Source of the DNA: a bacterium
GTDB taxonomy: Archaea; Nanoarchaeota; Nanoarchaeia; Woesearchaeales; UBA10216
DNA length: 64,000 nt
Direction of reading: 5' to 3'
NCBI GenBank assembly: GCA_024206195.1
Contig: JAAGZO010000825.1
Span: 30,752-94,751, forward strand
Part shown: positions 49,819-58,111 of the stretch, piece by piece
Position numbering within the stretch: position 1 is the stretch's first letter
How the letters are laid out: every line of letters begins with the position of its first letter
Translations under genes and position numbers: made by a program
Notes under the pieces: generated by a model
Seen by the model: only the letters and a program-made list of their open reading frames with translations
Told to the model about the DNA's origin: nothing
Database searches by the model: none

Positions 49819-50568
49819 ATGGGAATAATCAATTTCATAAGGGGGTTTTTGTGTAGCGAAATCATTGAAGAGAGCAGACAGATAAAAGCCGAATATAATG
49901 ATTTGGCTGACAAGCATCAGAAGATGCAACTACTATTGACCGCAAAAGAGAAGAAAGTGTTGGAGTTGTCAGAGATACCTAAGAAAGAGATTTTAGCTCC
50001 ATTCTGGCTTACTGGCAAGATGCAGTATAAACCAAAGAGACGAGTGGTCAGTAAGAACAACGATGTAGTAATCAAGTTTGCAAAGCCACAATACGCATTT
50101 GATAAATCAACATACTTGTATGATTTACTGAAAGCAAAGGGATTCATTGGATGCAAGAAGACATTAGAGAATGCTCAGAAGATACATGACTTCCTTGCAA
50201 GGAAGATTAAGTATGAGCATGATAAGGATGAGAACTGGAGACCGATTGCAGATACTTTGTTGTCTGGATTCGGAGATTGTGAAGACTCTGGCGGAATTGT
50301 CCTTACATCCGCATATGGTATTTGCGGGTGGGAAGCTAATGAAGTATTCTGTGCATGTGGGGTCTATGACAAAGATTATGGTCATGCATACTGTGTAGTC
50401 AAGATTGGACAGCACTGGTATGTGTCTGAAGGGACATCTGCAAGGATGAAGCTGAAGAAATGGAAAGACTCCCCTAAGTACTTAGGAGATTGGGGCGTTT
50501 GCAACTGGAAGTTCCAGGGGATGATTGACAACACTGAGCCAAGAATCCCTGATGATGATGAAGTCTAA
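49819..50568 (+). CDS. Transglutaminase-like cysteine peptidase (249 aa)
   Basis: GFGDCEDSGGIVLTSAYG (residues ~150) supplies the nucleophilic Cys, GHAYCVVKIG the His, and HWYVSEGTS the third, acidic residue of a papain-like transglutaminase core. The N-terminal ~60 residues are a charged coiled coil. The ATG at 49819 has GAGGTG upstream. In the tail/lysis position such an enzyme could cut or cross-link envelope peptides (as pseudomurein endopeptidases do) or process virion proteins. Confidence 0.75.
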   Translation: MGIINFIRGFLCSEIIEESRQIKAEYNDLADKHQKMQLLLTAKEKKVLELSEIPKKEILAPFWLTGKMQYKPKRRVVSKNNDVVIKFAKPQYAFDKSTYLYDLLKAKGFIGCKKTLENAQKIHDFLARKIKYEHDKDENWRPIADTLLSGFGDCEDSGGIVLTSAYGICGWEANEVFCACGVYDKDYGHAYCVVKIGQHWYVSEGTSARMKLKKWKDSPKYLGDWGVCNWKFQGMIDNTEPRIPDDDEV

Positions 50569-50866
50569 GGAATGTCGTAGGAAAATGAAAGAAGTTAACG
50601 ATTTCAAGAAACAGAACGGCAATGTCAATTATACTGTCAAGGAGCTCGTTGGTGGTGTGCATGTCAAGTTGGATGAAGGCAGGAAAGAGACAAAGAAAGA
50701 ACTTGCAGCGATTAAGGAAGATGTCGGTGAACTCAAGACTGATTTTGCAGTAACTAGACAGAAAGTCAAATCACAAGGGAAGATGTTATACACAGTGGTT
50801 CCCTTATTCATAACAGGGTTAGCGGGTTTGCTGGCCTTAATCTTAAAACTAACAGGACATATCTAA
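50558..50866 (+). CDS. Coiled-coil plus C-terminal membrane protein (102 aa)
   Basis: MKSKECRRKMKEVND ... KETKKELAAIKEDVGELKTDF then TVVPLFITGLAGLLALILKLTG, a single C-terminal membrane helix. The ATG at 50585 is the alternative start. Layout is like small phage lysis or spanin-like accessory proteins. Next to a holin candidate. Confidence 0.55.
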   Translation: MKSKECRRKMKEVNDFKKQNGNVNYTVKELVGGVHVKLDEGRKETKKELAAIKEDVGELKTDFAVTRQKVKSQGKMLYTVVPLFITGLAGLLALILKLTGHI

Positions 50867-50879
50867 GGAGGTAAAGAAA

Positions 50880-51230
50880 ATGATGGAAATAATCTGTAAT
50901 TACCCACAACAACTTGTTATGGGAACCTCAGCCCTTATTGGTGCATTGATTGCGTCAGGACTCGCAGTCTATCACAAGAAGAAGGTTGATAAGAAGTTCA
51001 AATTTGATTGGAAGAAAATCGTAGATACGATTTGGCAGTCAGTCGCCGTAGGTGCAACAGCAGGCCTTGCAGTCGGTTGTGGTAAAGGTGGCATTGTTAT
51101 GGCTATGATTGGTGGTATTGGTATAGACCAGATAACAAACAAGTTGAAGGTCAACAATACACAAATCTTGAACTTCGTTCAGTTGATTATTGGTATGCTT
51201 ACCAAGAAAACAACCGCAAAGAAGAAATAA
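50880..51230 (+). CDS. Holin-like membrane protein (116 aa)
   Basis: Three hydrophobic stretches, QQLVMGTSALIGALIASGLAVY, WQSVAVGATAGLAVGCGKGGIV and NFVQLIIGMLT, with Lys-rich loops and a Lys tail (KKTTAKKK). SD AAGGAGG 7 nt upstream. Size and charge pattern fit a holin; partner proteins around it support a lysis module. Confidence 0.6.
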   Translation: MMEIICNYPQQLVMGTSALIGALIASGLAVYHKKKVDKKFKFDWKKIVDTIWQSVAVGATAGLAVGCGKGGIVMAMIGGIGIDQITNKLKVNNTQILNFVQLIIGMLTKKTTAKKK

Positions 51231-51255
51231 ATATTTTATTTTTTTATTTTATTGT
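51231..51255 (+). terminator. T-rich terminator ending the structural operon
   Basis: TATTTTATTTTTTTATTTTATT directly after the holin-like gene. The next gene lacks an SD-coupled start, so transcription probably ends or re-initiates here. Confidence 0.55.
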
Positions 51256-51274
51256 ATTGGCCGTAAGTGGTATT

Positions 51275-51709
51275 ATGGTTGATGGTATGGCAGTAGATAG
51301 TGAAGTTATTGGTGGTAGTGTTGTTGATAGAAAAAAGTTTAATGGGGACGAATCCCCAAATGCTACTCCTGACTTTCTCAAAACGAAATACGAAAATGCG
51401 GATTTGGTTGTGATTAATGCATCTTCAGGTGGCTATGATAAAGTTGCTAAAGAAGGTGTCGATTACACAGATGACCCGTTTGTTAACAGTAAAGGAGAAG
51501 CAGGATTTTGGAATGCTTATTTCCTTTACGGGAACAATATGGTCAAAGCAATAGTTTATGAGAAGGATGTTGCCGATTGGGAACGAAAAGGAATCAAGTA
51601 TGTCTGGGCTCATCAGAGACCTTATATACTAGGCGGAGACCAATACAATAAAATTATTTTAATTCTTCTAGAGCAGCTTCCATTCTCTCACCGACTTTCC
51701 ACCAAGTGA
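51275..51709 (+). CDS. Hypothetical protein (144 aa), convergent end
   Basis: MVDGMAVDSEVIGGSVVDRKK ... FLYGNNMVKAIVYEKDVADWE. The chosen ATG is 51275; a TTG at 51257 also starts the frame. It ends in a 56-nt overlap with the convergent glycosyltransferase gene. No family recognised. Confidence 0.5.
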   Translation: MVDGMAVDSEVIGGSVVDRKKFNGDESPNATPDFLKTKYENADLVVINASSGGYDKVAKEGVDYTDDPFVNSKGEAGFWNAYFLYGNNMVKAIVYEKDVADWERKGIKYVWAHQRPYILGGDQYNKIILILLEQLPFSHRLSTK

Positions 51710-52739
51710 GATGGTCCAGAGTGTCCGCATGCATCTCTGCAAGCTGTTTCTCTTCATCATACTTCTCATGGACCTTTCGCATAATCTTTCTCAGATGTTG
51801 CCAATCTGGTTCTGCAAATAGGCTAGTGTAGTATGGATGATAGTTTCCATCAAGTGCCTTCATCTCTTTGACCTTGACCCTGAGTATTGGGTCAGAGAAC
51901 TCTGCTTGAGCTGAATAGTCAGTTGTGATTACCGGCTTTCCTATCTTCATCATCTCAACTTCTGGAAGACCGAATCCTTCTCCTCTGCTTGGTTGCACCC
52001 CACAATCTATTGAATTGAGTAGACCGTTCAGCTTATCCATATCATAATAAGTTGTTATTATGGATATATTGCATGGGCTCATCCCTTTGGGGATTAGTGT
52101 CCTGATGTATGCATTCAGGTCGAACTGCATGCCATGCTTCCCATAGAATTGGTCTGCATAGATTGGGTTTATCTTCAGGATTAAGGTGAAGTTAGGGTCA
52201 TCTTTGAACTCCCGCTTAAAAGTTTTAATCAGAATGTCAAGTCCCTTCCTATCTCTTTTCCCTCGACAATGAGGAGCAGACACATTAAGGAATTTAAAGC
52301 TCTTATCTCCAGGGAACATTGTTCCATTAATCTTCTTGAATCTCTCGTCTATGCCCAAGTAAATGACCTTCACGGGCTTATCTACGCCACTCTTGATGAT
52401 GAGGTCCTTGCAGAACTCAGAAACAGTCCATATCTGCTTGACTTCAGGGATATTCAATGATGTTATCCACTCTTGAGGGAGCTCTGTCTCGAATACACAG
52501 ATGCTTATGAGGTTCTTATGCCCTTTCTTCACTAATTCAGGCAAGTATGTTACATGACCATTCATAATGTAGAAATCCTCTTCTTCACTGAATGTATTGT
52601 AAAACTGCTTCCAATACCCGTCAACTTCCTGACAGTCCAGCTTGATTGTGTTGTTCTTTGATAATTGCTTGACTATCTCTCTACCTTGATAGCACAATGC
52701 TTCCTTTCCAAATAATCCACCATTGAATATTAATCTCAT
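51654..52739 (-). CDS. Glycosyltransferase, GT4-type (361 aa)
   Basis: Retaining GT-B fold signatures. SVFETELPQEWITSLNIPEVK and KQIWTVSEFCKD occupy the middle; FKFLNVSAPHCRGKRDRKGLDIL near 160 is where GT4 enzymes carry HxxRKG; and PSRGEGFGLPEVEMMKIGKPVITTD near 260 contains the EGFGLPxxExM sugar-nucleotide-binding motif. It would transfer a sugar to a lipid- or protein-linked glycan. Last gene of the leftward glycan operon. Confidence 0.9.
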   Translation of the reverse strand: MRLIFNGGLFGKEALCYQGREIVKQLSKNNTIKLDCQEVDGYWKQFYNTFSEEEDFYIMNGHVTYLPELVKKGHKNLISICVFETELPQEWITSLNIPEVKQIWTVSEFCKDLIIKSGVDKPVKVIYLGIDERFKKINGTMFPGDKSFKFLNVSAPHCRGKRDRKGLDILIKTFKREFKDDPNFTLILKINPIYADQFYGKHGMQFDLNAYIRTLIPKGMSPCNISIITTYYDMDKLNGLLNSIDCGVQPSRGEGFGLPEVEMMKIGKPVITTDYSAQAEFSDPILRVKVKEMKALDGNYHPYYTSLFAEPDWQHLRKIMRKVHEKYDEEKQLAEMHADTLDHLTWWKVGERMEAALEELK

Positions 52740-52981
52740 TTTTTCAACCCCAATTCTTCATAACTTTTATACTTCTTTTTATCTTCGAGTTTCAATTCCT
52801 TCTTCAAAGCTTCTTTAAAATGTTCAGCAGTAGCCTGTCTATAAACAAGTTTTACATCTGCTTTAGGTCCAACATATCTACCACACACCTTCTCTATTGC
52901 TTCAAGTATAGCTTCTTCACTGATGAATCTTTGGCTACCGCCTTCTCCAGCATAATCCACTTCTAATTCTTTTGCCGTCAT
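52736..52981 (-). CDS. Hypothetical protein (81 aa)
   Basis: MTAKELEVDYAGEGGSQRFIS then EAILEAIEKVCGRYVG and a Lys-rich C-terminus. Coupled to the glycosyltransferase by 4 nt. Unrecognised. Confidence 0.6.
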   Translation of the reverse strand: MTAKELEVDYAGEGGSQRFISEEAILEAIEKVCGRYVGPKADVKLVYRQATAEHFKEALKKELKLEDKKKYKSYEELGLKK

Positions 52982-52990
52982 ATTATCCCC

Positions 52991-53581
52991 TCACAATCCT
53001 TTTGTCTCGACCCCTGCTAATTGGCCGGTGAATGGTTTATCTCCGTACCATTTCTGATTCTCTTCTCTTATCTTTGATGATATCTCTCTGAGCTTTTCAT
53101 CATCAACTTTCATTCCTATCAACTCATAAAAATATCTGACATTCTCTGGATTTGACACGATTGTGTCAAATGGAAAGAAAACATAATCCAGTTCCTTCAC
53201 TTGCTCTAAGATATTCCTGTAAGCTTTCTGCAAGTGTTCTATTGCCTGTTCTCTGTCTTTAGTATGTCCTCTTTTTAATTGTGACTTTATAGCACAATGC
53301 CAATTCCTTATTGGGATTATGACAAGGATGTCCTTATCTACAATCAATCCATTCCTGAATATTGGTCCAAGCATAGTCCTAAGATTATACCATGTTCCGC
53401 CATGAGGAAAGCTCCTTCTGTATACAACTGGAAACTGATTCTCTCTCAGCTTCTCTGGAATCAATCCAGGGATATCCAATGCACTTGTTGCCCTTGTTAT
53501 CCCAGCTGCTTGTAGTAAGTCAGTAGCCAAATGATTGCCACACGATTCACCACCGAATACTAGATACACCTTTTTTTCCAT
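52991..53581 (-). CDS. Sulfotransferase-like protein (196 aa)
   Basis: The ATG at 53581 has GAGGTGATTAC upstream. KVYLVFGGESCGNHLATDLLQ has the shape of the 5'-PAPS-binding loop, and DILVIIPIRNWHCAIKSQLKR that of the 3'-phosphate loop (R and S). VFFPFDTIVSNPENVRYFY corresponds to the C-terminal substrate part. Would transfer sulfate from PAPS to a sugar. A second sulfotransferase-like gene is next to it. Confidence 0.7.
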   Translation of the reverse strand: MEKKVYLVFGGESCGNHLATDLLQAAGITRATSALDIPGLIPEKLRENQFPVVYRRSFPHGGTWYNLRTMLGPIFRNGLIVDKDILVIIPIRNWHCAIKSQLKRGHTKDREQAIEHLQKAYRNILEQVKELDYVFFPFDTIVSNPENVRYFYELIGMKVDDEKLREISSKIREENQKWYGDKPFTGQLAGVETKGL

Positions 53582-53585
53582 GTAA

Positions 53586-54248
53586 TCACCTCTCTTTGTC
53601 ATATCCTAAATTATGATTGAAGTCCCCGCATCTGTCATTGAATGCCTTGAGTTCAGCTGATGAATAAAACCTTTTCCACTTGTTGGTGTTATCAAGGATT
53701 TGTCTGCTACCACCAATGTAGTATCCGACAGCCTGATTCACAAATCTAACATCACTTGTTTTCATCTTCAAGCCTAATTTCTTGCCAAGCTCAATTACCT
53801 TCTCCCTGTTCTTTAAATCTTCATACTTGATTACAATGACATCTTTCTGTGGCAAGTAACTTCTGACATGATTCATCCAATACATTATCGGGTCTGATAG
53901 CATACCTGCATCCATTTCCCATTGCTTGATAACATCTTCTTTGAAGTCAGGAACTTCAATTCCCTGCAGGAACTCAATGAACTTCTTATTATGCATGCTC
54001 CCGATGATATTGTTGCCCCATGCTTCTTTGCTTTTTTGCCACCATTGAAAGCAACTGAGCATGACATCTCTTCCATCTCTGAGAACATAGACAATCTGGT
54101 CTCCTTCTTTCAACCGCTTTTTCAATCTGTCATATGGAAGGTGCGTCTTATTATCATCTTCAGTCAAGGTTATCTCAAAGTTGTAAGCTAATGTAACCAT
54201 TGCCAAGTGGGTTCCTGACCTACGGTGACTTGCAATCTTTATTGTCAT
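53586..54248 (-). CDS. Sulfotransferase (220 aa)
   Basis: IKIASHRRSGTHLAMVTL at residues 4-21 is the 5'-PSB loop, QIVYVLRDGRDVMLSCFQWW near 55 is the 3'-PB motif with Arg and Ser, and VIVIKYEDLKN matches the family's conserved YEDL. ATG 54248 follows GAGGTATTGCC. It uses PAPS to sulfate, probably, a glycan or tyrosine; PAPS could be made via the APS kinase two genes upstream. Confidence 0.85.
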   Translation of the reverse strand: MTIKIASHRRSGTHLAMVTLAYNFEITLTEDDNKTHLPYDRLKKRLKEGDQIVYVLRDGRDVMLSCFQWWQKSKEAWGNNIIGSMHNKKFIEFLQGIEVPDFKEDVIKQWEMDAGMLSDPIMYWMNHVRSYLPQKDVIVIKYEDLKNREKVIELGKKLGLKMKTSDVRFVNQAVGYYIGGSRQILDNTNKWKRFYSSAELKAFNDRCGDFNHNLGYDKER

Positions 54249-54412
54249 GGCAATACCTCTAATTCTTTTAAAATCACTTTCTCGCATTGTGAACATTTAA
54301 ACACTTCAATTATGGTGCAATCATGTCTCTGATAAACCCCAATACTTGAAAAGCAATGGTTGTTATAATAATCCTTTAAACAAAAGTCTTCACTTTCTTG
54401 GTCTTCTGGCAT
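54245..54412 (-). CDS. Small Cys-rich protein (55 aa)
   Basis: MPEDQESEDFCLKDYYNNHC ... HDCTIIEVFKCSQCEKVI with five cysteines and two histidines. Likely a zinc site. It overlaps both neighbours (ATGA to the sulfotransferase). Found by reading the gap. Confidence 0.55.
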   Translation of the reverse strand: MPEDQESEDFCLKDYYNNHCFSSIGVYQRHDCTIIEVFKCSQCEKVILKELEVLP

Positions 54413-55253
54413 CTTTTTTCTTCTCCCTTATTTCAGTAGCGGATATCTTTTCCGTCTCCTTATCCAACTGGATTTCTCTAATGCCCCATCCAACTCTTCT
54501 GCCATAAATTACTTCTTCTATATCAGCAATCTCCATGACTTTTATCTTATTTCCAAATTCTGCTTGGAGCATATCTCTTCTTTCTTCGACAGAGTGAGGG
54601 TTATTCTCATCAATGCCAGTATTCCTTAGACCAACAAGGACATTCTTTCCTTCATCTAATAACTTCTGGATTAGTTTACAATGTCCTGCATGCAATGGTT
54701 GATATCTTCCTATCATAAGGCTATAAGTTTTCTGTTTATATTCTCTCTTTAGAATAACATCTACACATTCTTCAACAGTCTGCATTTCAGTATCAACAAA
54801 GGTTGTATAGCCAGGGGTGTGCCTATCAGTGTTTGGTTCTTCATAAGGAGCATCAACACCAGTGAAGTTTTTAATTTCACCAAGTTCTGCTTTAGCATAC
54901 ATTCCCTTGACATCTCTCTTCTTGCATATTTCAAGGTCACAATAAACAAAGATTTCAATTACATCCAAGTATTTGAACTTTATTTCTTCCCTTACTTTCT
55001 TCAATGGACTGACTAATGCAACAACAACAGGAGTATACTTGCTGAATCTCCAAGCAAGGTTTGCAACAGCCAACATATGTTTTGCTCTTCCACTTGGAGA
55101 GAAATCAGTATTCTGCATAAGGTTTCTTATGTCATCTCCGTCAATTATTTCTGCACCTATCCGTTTAGCTAATTCTCTTGCTATTGTGGTCTTCCCTGAA
55201 CATGGTAATCCTGTTAACCAGAAAATTGGGTTCCTTATTGTTTCTCGTACCAT
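54390..55253 (-). CDS. cysC-like: APS kinase fused to a nucleotidyltransferase (287 aa)
   Basis: N-terminal domain: GLPCSGKTTIARELAKRI P-loop near 15, DGDDIRN near 38, and TDFSPSGRAKHM, where APS kinases have DR..N.RR. It phosphorylates adenylyl sulfate to PAPS. C-terminal domain from ~175: MIGRYQPLHAGHCKLIQKLL carries the HxGH of the cytidylyl/adenylyltransferase fold, and ISATEIREKK its ISxTxxR end. That domain could make APS, activate another metabolite or be inactive; it lacks the HPLVG and RN-P-HxxH motifs of ATP sulfurylase. The pair supplies sulfate donor to the adjacent sulfotransferases. Confidence 0.8.
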   Translation of the reverse strand: MVRETIRNPIFWLTGLPCSGKTTIARELAKRIGAEIIDGDDIRNLMQNTDFSPSGRAKHMLAVANLAWRFSKYTPVVVALVSPLKKVREEIKFKYLDVIEIFVYCDLEICKKRDVKGMYAKAELGEIKNFTGVDAPYEEPNTDRHTPGYTTFVDTEMQTVEECVDVILKREYKQKTYSLMIGRYQPLHAGHCKLIQKLLDEGKNVLVGLRNTGIDENNPHSVEERRDMLQAEFGNKIKVMEIADIEEVIYGRRVGWGIREIQLDKETEKISATEIREKKKDARRPRK

Positions 55254-56056
55254 TCCTTCATTACCTCAAATTGTTGTTTCAATGTCTTCTCTGTGTAATC
55301 AGGTCCAGATAGCAGGGCCGAATGTGCTCCAGGCTGTTCTTTTGACTTCATAGTCTTTCCTAGACCATAAAGTTCATTAAGCATACACAGGAAATCGTAT
55401 TTATTCTCTGTCTTCTTCGTATAATAATTGATTAAGCCAGTTCTATCGTATGTTATGCATTTCTCTATGAATCTGGCCAACTGAAGAGTAGTTACTCCAT
55501 TGTAATATGCATTTGTGAACCCTGTCACTTCCTTTGGAGATTTCTTCACAAACCAGTTGAATAGGTTGCATCCATCTTCCTTCAGTTCAGGTCCAACAAT
55601 GCTCATTCTGATTGTTAGGTTATGGTCATCATTGACTTCACCAAATGCTTTGCTCTGCCCATAGACATCCAATGCGTCTGGTTCTGAGAATGGTTCATGT
55701 GGTCCTTTATCTCTGAACACGCAATTAGTCGATAGGTGGATAAGTTTTATTTTTTTAATTCTCTTTGCCATCTGGGCCAATACATGAGGTAATGCTGAAT
55801 TGATTTGTGCATTAAGGAATCTATCAGTGGAGTTTGGCTTTAATATCCCAACACAATTTATCACTATCATCGGCTCGTAACCTTCTGCCCATGTCCTAAC
55901 TAATAAGTTGTCGAGGTCAGTGAACTCCCTTGCGTCTATATTGTCTCTGTTCGCCCCCAACACATCATATCCTTTTTCTTTGAAGTACCTTTCGATGACA
56001 TGACCTGCCATCCCACGATTTCCTAGAACTAAAATCCTTGGTTTTTCATCATCCAT
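55235..56056 (-). CDS. RmlD-like NAD(P)-dependent sugar reductase (273 aa)
   Basis: ILVLGNRGMAGHVIERYF (Rossmann GxxGxxG-like), INCVGILKPN, HLSTNCVFRDKGPHEPFSEPD and YGQSKAFGEVN (YxxxK catalytic pair) all fit dTDP-4-dehydrorhamnose reductase or related SDRs. It produces a deoxy-sugar nucleotide for the glycan. Overlaps the kinase gene by 19 nt. Confidence 0.85.
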   Translation of the reverse strand: MDDEKPRILVLGNRGMAGHVIERYFKEKGYDVLGANRDNIDAREFTDLDNLLVRTWAEGYEPMIVINCVGILKPNSTDRFLNAQINSALPHVLAQMAKRIKKIKLIHLSTNCVFRDKGPHEPFSEPDALDVYGQSKAFGEVNDDHNLTIRMSIVGPELKEDGCNLFNWFVKKSPKEVTGFTNAYYNGVTTLQLARFIEKCITYDRTGLINYYTKKTENKYDFLCMLNELYGLGKTMKSKEQPGAHSALLSGPDYTEKTLKQQFEVMKEWYEKQ

Positions 56057-56070
56057 TTTTCATTTCCTCC

Positions 56071-56304
56071 TTATTCAATAAGTATTGGTGTGCCTGGCAC
56101 TTTCATCTGACACCCACAAGCCTTTCCATCAAACATTTCAGGCCATGTTTTAGGATTCATTGGCTTGAAACAACTGTGACATAAAAAATCAGTGGCTAGA
56201 ATTGGTGTCTCTCCTTCTTCTTGTTTGAAATTCTTTTTGTAAATCTCATTATTACGGGTCCGTATCTTCTCTTTTAATTCATTTGAATTTTTCCATTTAA
56301 CCAT
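56071..56304 (-). CDS. Small zinc-binding protein (77 aa)
   Basis: LCHSCFKPMNPKTWPE and GKACGCQMKV, a CxxC plus CxC zinc site; the N-terminus is helical and basic. SD GGAGG-like upstream on the minus strand. Role unknown. Confidence 0.6.
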   Translation of the reverse strand: MVKWKNSNELKEKIRTRNNEIYKKNFKQEEGETPILATDFLCHSCFKPMNPKTWPEMFDGKACGCQMKVPGTPILIE

Positions 56305-57262
56305 TCTTCATTGCCTCTTTCATATGATTTGCATTATGAAAGACCTTATTCATCGGGTCCTTGATTCGCCCATCTTTCAGTAATAGCATAATCTCTCTTG
56401 CCCCCATGCGGGCATTCCTTTCAAAGATAGGAACTCCTAGTTGCCTCTTGTATTTCTCATTAGATACCTTGTAGTTCCTCGCATCTTCAAAGCTTATATC
56501 TGAATAAGTTATCTTAACAGAAATTGGAGCCATCTCTTTGATATCTGTAGCAAGCTCCTTAATCATTCTGTTCTTGTATGCAAGGTTATAGATACCTGGA
56601 ACTATGTTTGGATTTATAGCGGCATCTACTATTGCTAAAGCTGCATCTTTAACATGCAAGATAGGTCGCCATTGACTACCCCCAAATACTGTCAACGGCT
56701 CCCCTCTCACTGCCTTCATTGCCAGGATATTGACAACTAAGTCAAGACGGATTCTACTGAACTCATCAGAGATTCCATGTAGTGTTCCTAACCTGAAGAT
56801 TATGGCGTTTTTGTCTTTGAGAAATTCCTCAGCCTGTAATTTCGTCTGAGCATAAAGTGATAATGGATTAGTGTCAGAAGCTTCATCCAACACCTTATCT
56901 TGTTTTCCATATACTGAGCATGTTGATGTGAATACAATCTTGCCATCATAGTTCTCAGTTAACCATCTAACTGCTTCCTGATTGACTGCAACAGTCATCT
57001 CTGGATTAGTTTGACATGCACCATCTCCAACAACTGCTGCTAACCAGATTATTGCTGTAGGCTCATACTCTTCAATCAATGCTAAAAGCTTTTGAGTATC
57101 TAAGACATCTCCAAACATGAATGGGACATTTTTTCTGTAATCCCTTTCATACATGAGATTATCATATACTATGAAATCTACTCTGTTATCTTTGAGATAG
57201 TCTGTAACAGCTCCTCCAATGTATCCGGAGCCACCGACAACTAATACTTTATGTTCCACCAT
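56297..57262 (-). CDS. NAD-dependent sugar epimerase/dehydratase (321 aa)
   Basis: KVLVVGGSGYIGGAVTDYL Rossmann start, FTSTCSVYGKQD with Ser/Thr, SLYAQTKLQAEEF for YxxxK, and the C-terminal substrate lobe (FGGSQWRPILHVKDAALAI) typical of GalE/RmlB-type SDRs. ATG 57262 after GGTGATAAAC. It modifies a sugar nucleotide. Confidence 0.85.
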   Translation of the reverse strand: MVEHKVLVVGGSGYIGGAVTDYLKDNRVDFIVYDNLMYERDYRKNVPFMFGDVLDTQKLLALIEEYEPTAIIWLAAVVGDGACQTNPEMTVAVNQEAVRWLTENYDGKIVFTSTCSVYGKQDKVLDEASDTNPLSLYAQTKLQAEEFLKDKNAIIFRLGTLHGISDEFSRIRLDLVVNILAMKAVRGEPLTVFGGSQWRPILHVKDAALAIVDAAINPNIVPGIYNLAYKNRMIKELATDIKEMAPISVKITYSDISFEDARNYKVSNEKYKRQLGVPIFERNARMGAREIMLLLKDGRIKDPMNKVFHNANHMKEAMKNG

Positions 57263-57479
57263 GTTTATCACCTATTTTGTGTGCTATAATCCTCATTTTT
57301 GGTTTATCAATCTCTTTCAGCAATCTCTCGCTGAGTTTTGTTCTTTGCATAACTTCGAACCAGATAACTTTCCAGCTGAATGGTTCAAGTCTGCCCTTCA
57401 TCTTCAAATGGACAGCAGTTTCCATTCGTTGGTCTGGAGTTAAGCTACTGAACTTGTCAAAAAATTCACTTCTTTTCAT
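57249..57479 (-). CDS. Hypothetical protein (76 aa)
   Basis: ATG 57479 overlaps the upstream stop as ATGA. MKRSEFFDKFSSLTPDQRM ... LKMKGRLEPFSWKVIWFEVM, helical and basic. No family. Confidence 0.55.
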   Translation of the reverse strand: MKRSEFFDKFSSLTPDQRMETAVHLKMKGRLEPFSWKVIWFEVMQRTKLSERLLKEIDKPKMRIIAHKIGDKHGGT

Positions 57480-57631
57480 TGTTTTAACCTTACCCATTCA
57501 CCATCATTGATGGTTTCAATGCCATTATCTCCTATTGTGATTGTGGCTTTTTTAAGCAAGTATTTCCCATTGGGGATGGTTAATTGTCCATTTTTATAAT
57601 CATCGCCTTTACCCTTTAATGTTAGTGCCAT
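57476..57631 (-). CDS. Small beta-rich protein (51 aa)
   Basis: MALTLKGKGDDYKNGQLTIP ... TITIGDNGIETIND, alternating strands and turns, coupled to the next gene by ATGA. Read from the gap; unknown function. Confidence 0.5.
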   Translation of the reverse strand: MALTLKGKGDDYKNGQLTIPNGKYLLKKATITIGDNGIETINDGEWVRLKQ

Positions 57632-57649
57632 TTTAAAAGTTCCTCCATT

Positions 57650-58111
57650 TCACCGATTATGTGGACTCCAAAAATCCTTTCCAAGAACATCCCAATCAAA
57701 TCTGAAATCATCATTCTCTGCTTCTTCCATTGTTGTAGTGGAGAAGAACATTATGATTGTATCCTCTTCAAGAGACCGCATTCCATTTGCCCATCCGGGA
57801 GGAATATATAATATCTGTGGTTTCTTTGAACTCATTATGACTGTGCGTTTAGTGTCATGGTCAAGAGTCTCCCCATCAACCATCTTCACCATGCCAATCA
57901 TTGCTGTTCCTTTTGGAATATATGCATACTTGGCTTCTAATTTGTGACCATGGAATGCTCTGATAGTATCTTTCGACATATTCTCTACATGATAGAATCT
58001 TTTGACATCTTGGAATTTAAAGTCATTACAAAACCTTAGACTCCCTCTGTCATCTACTGCTATTCCGCCAGGGAATATTGACGGCTCTTCTGGTAACATT
58101 TTCTTAATCAT
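57650..58111 (-). CDS. RmlC-like cupin, sugar 3,5-epimerase/isomerase (153 aa)
   Basis: The double-stranded beta helix is marked by DTIRAFHGHKLEAKYAYIPKG, a WxcM/FdtA- or RmlC-like pattern with two His, and PQILYIPPGWANGMRSLEED. It would isomerise or epimerise a dTDP- or UDP-deoxysugar. Overlaps the WecB-like gene by 8 nt. Confidence 0.8.
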   Translation of the reverse strand: MIKKMLPEEPSIFPGGIAVDDRGSLRFCNDFKFQDVKRFYHVENMSKDTIRAFHGHKLEAKYAYIPKGTAMIGMVKMVDGETLDHDTKRTVIMSSKKPQILYIPPGWANGMRSLEEDTIIMFFSTTTMEEAENDDFRFDWDVLGKDFWSPHNR

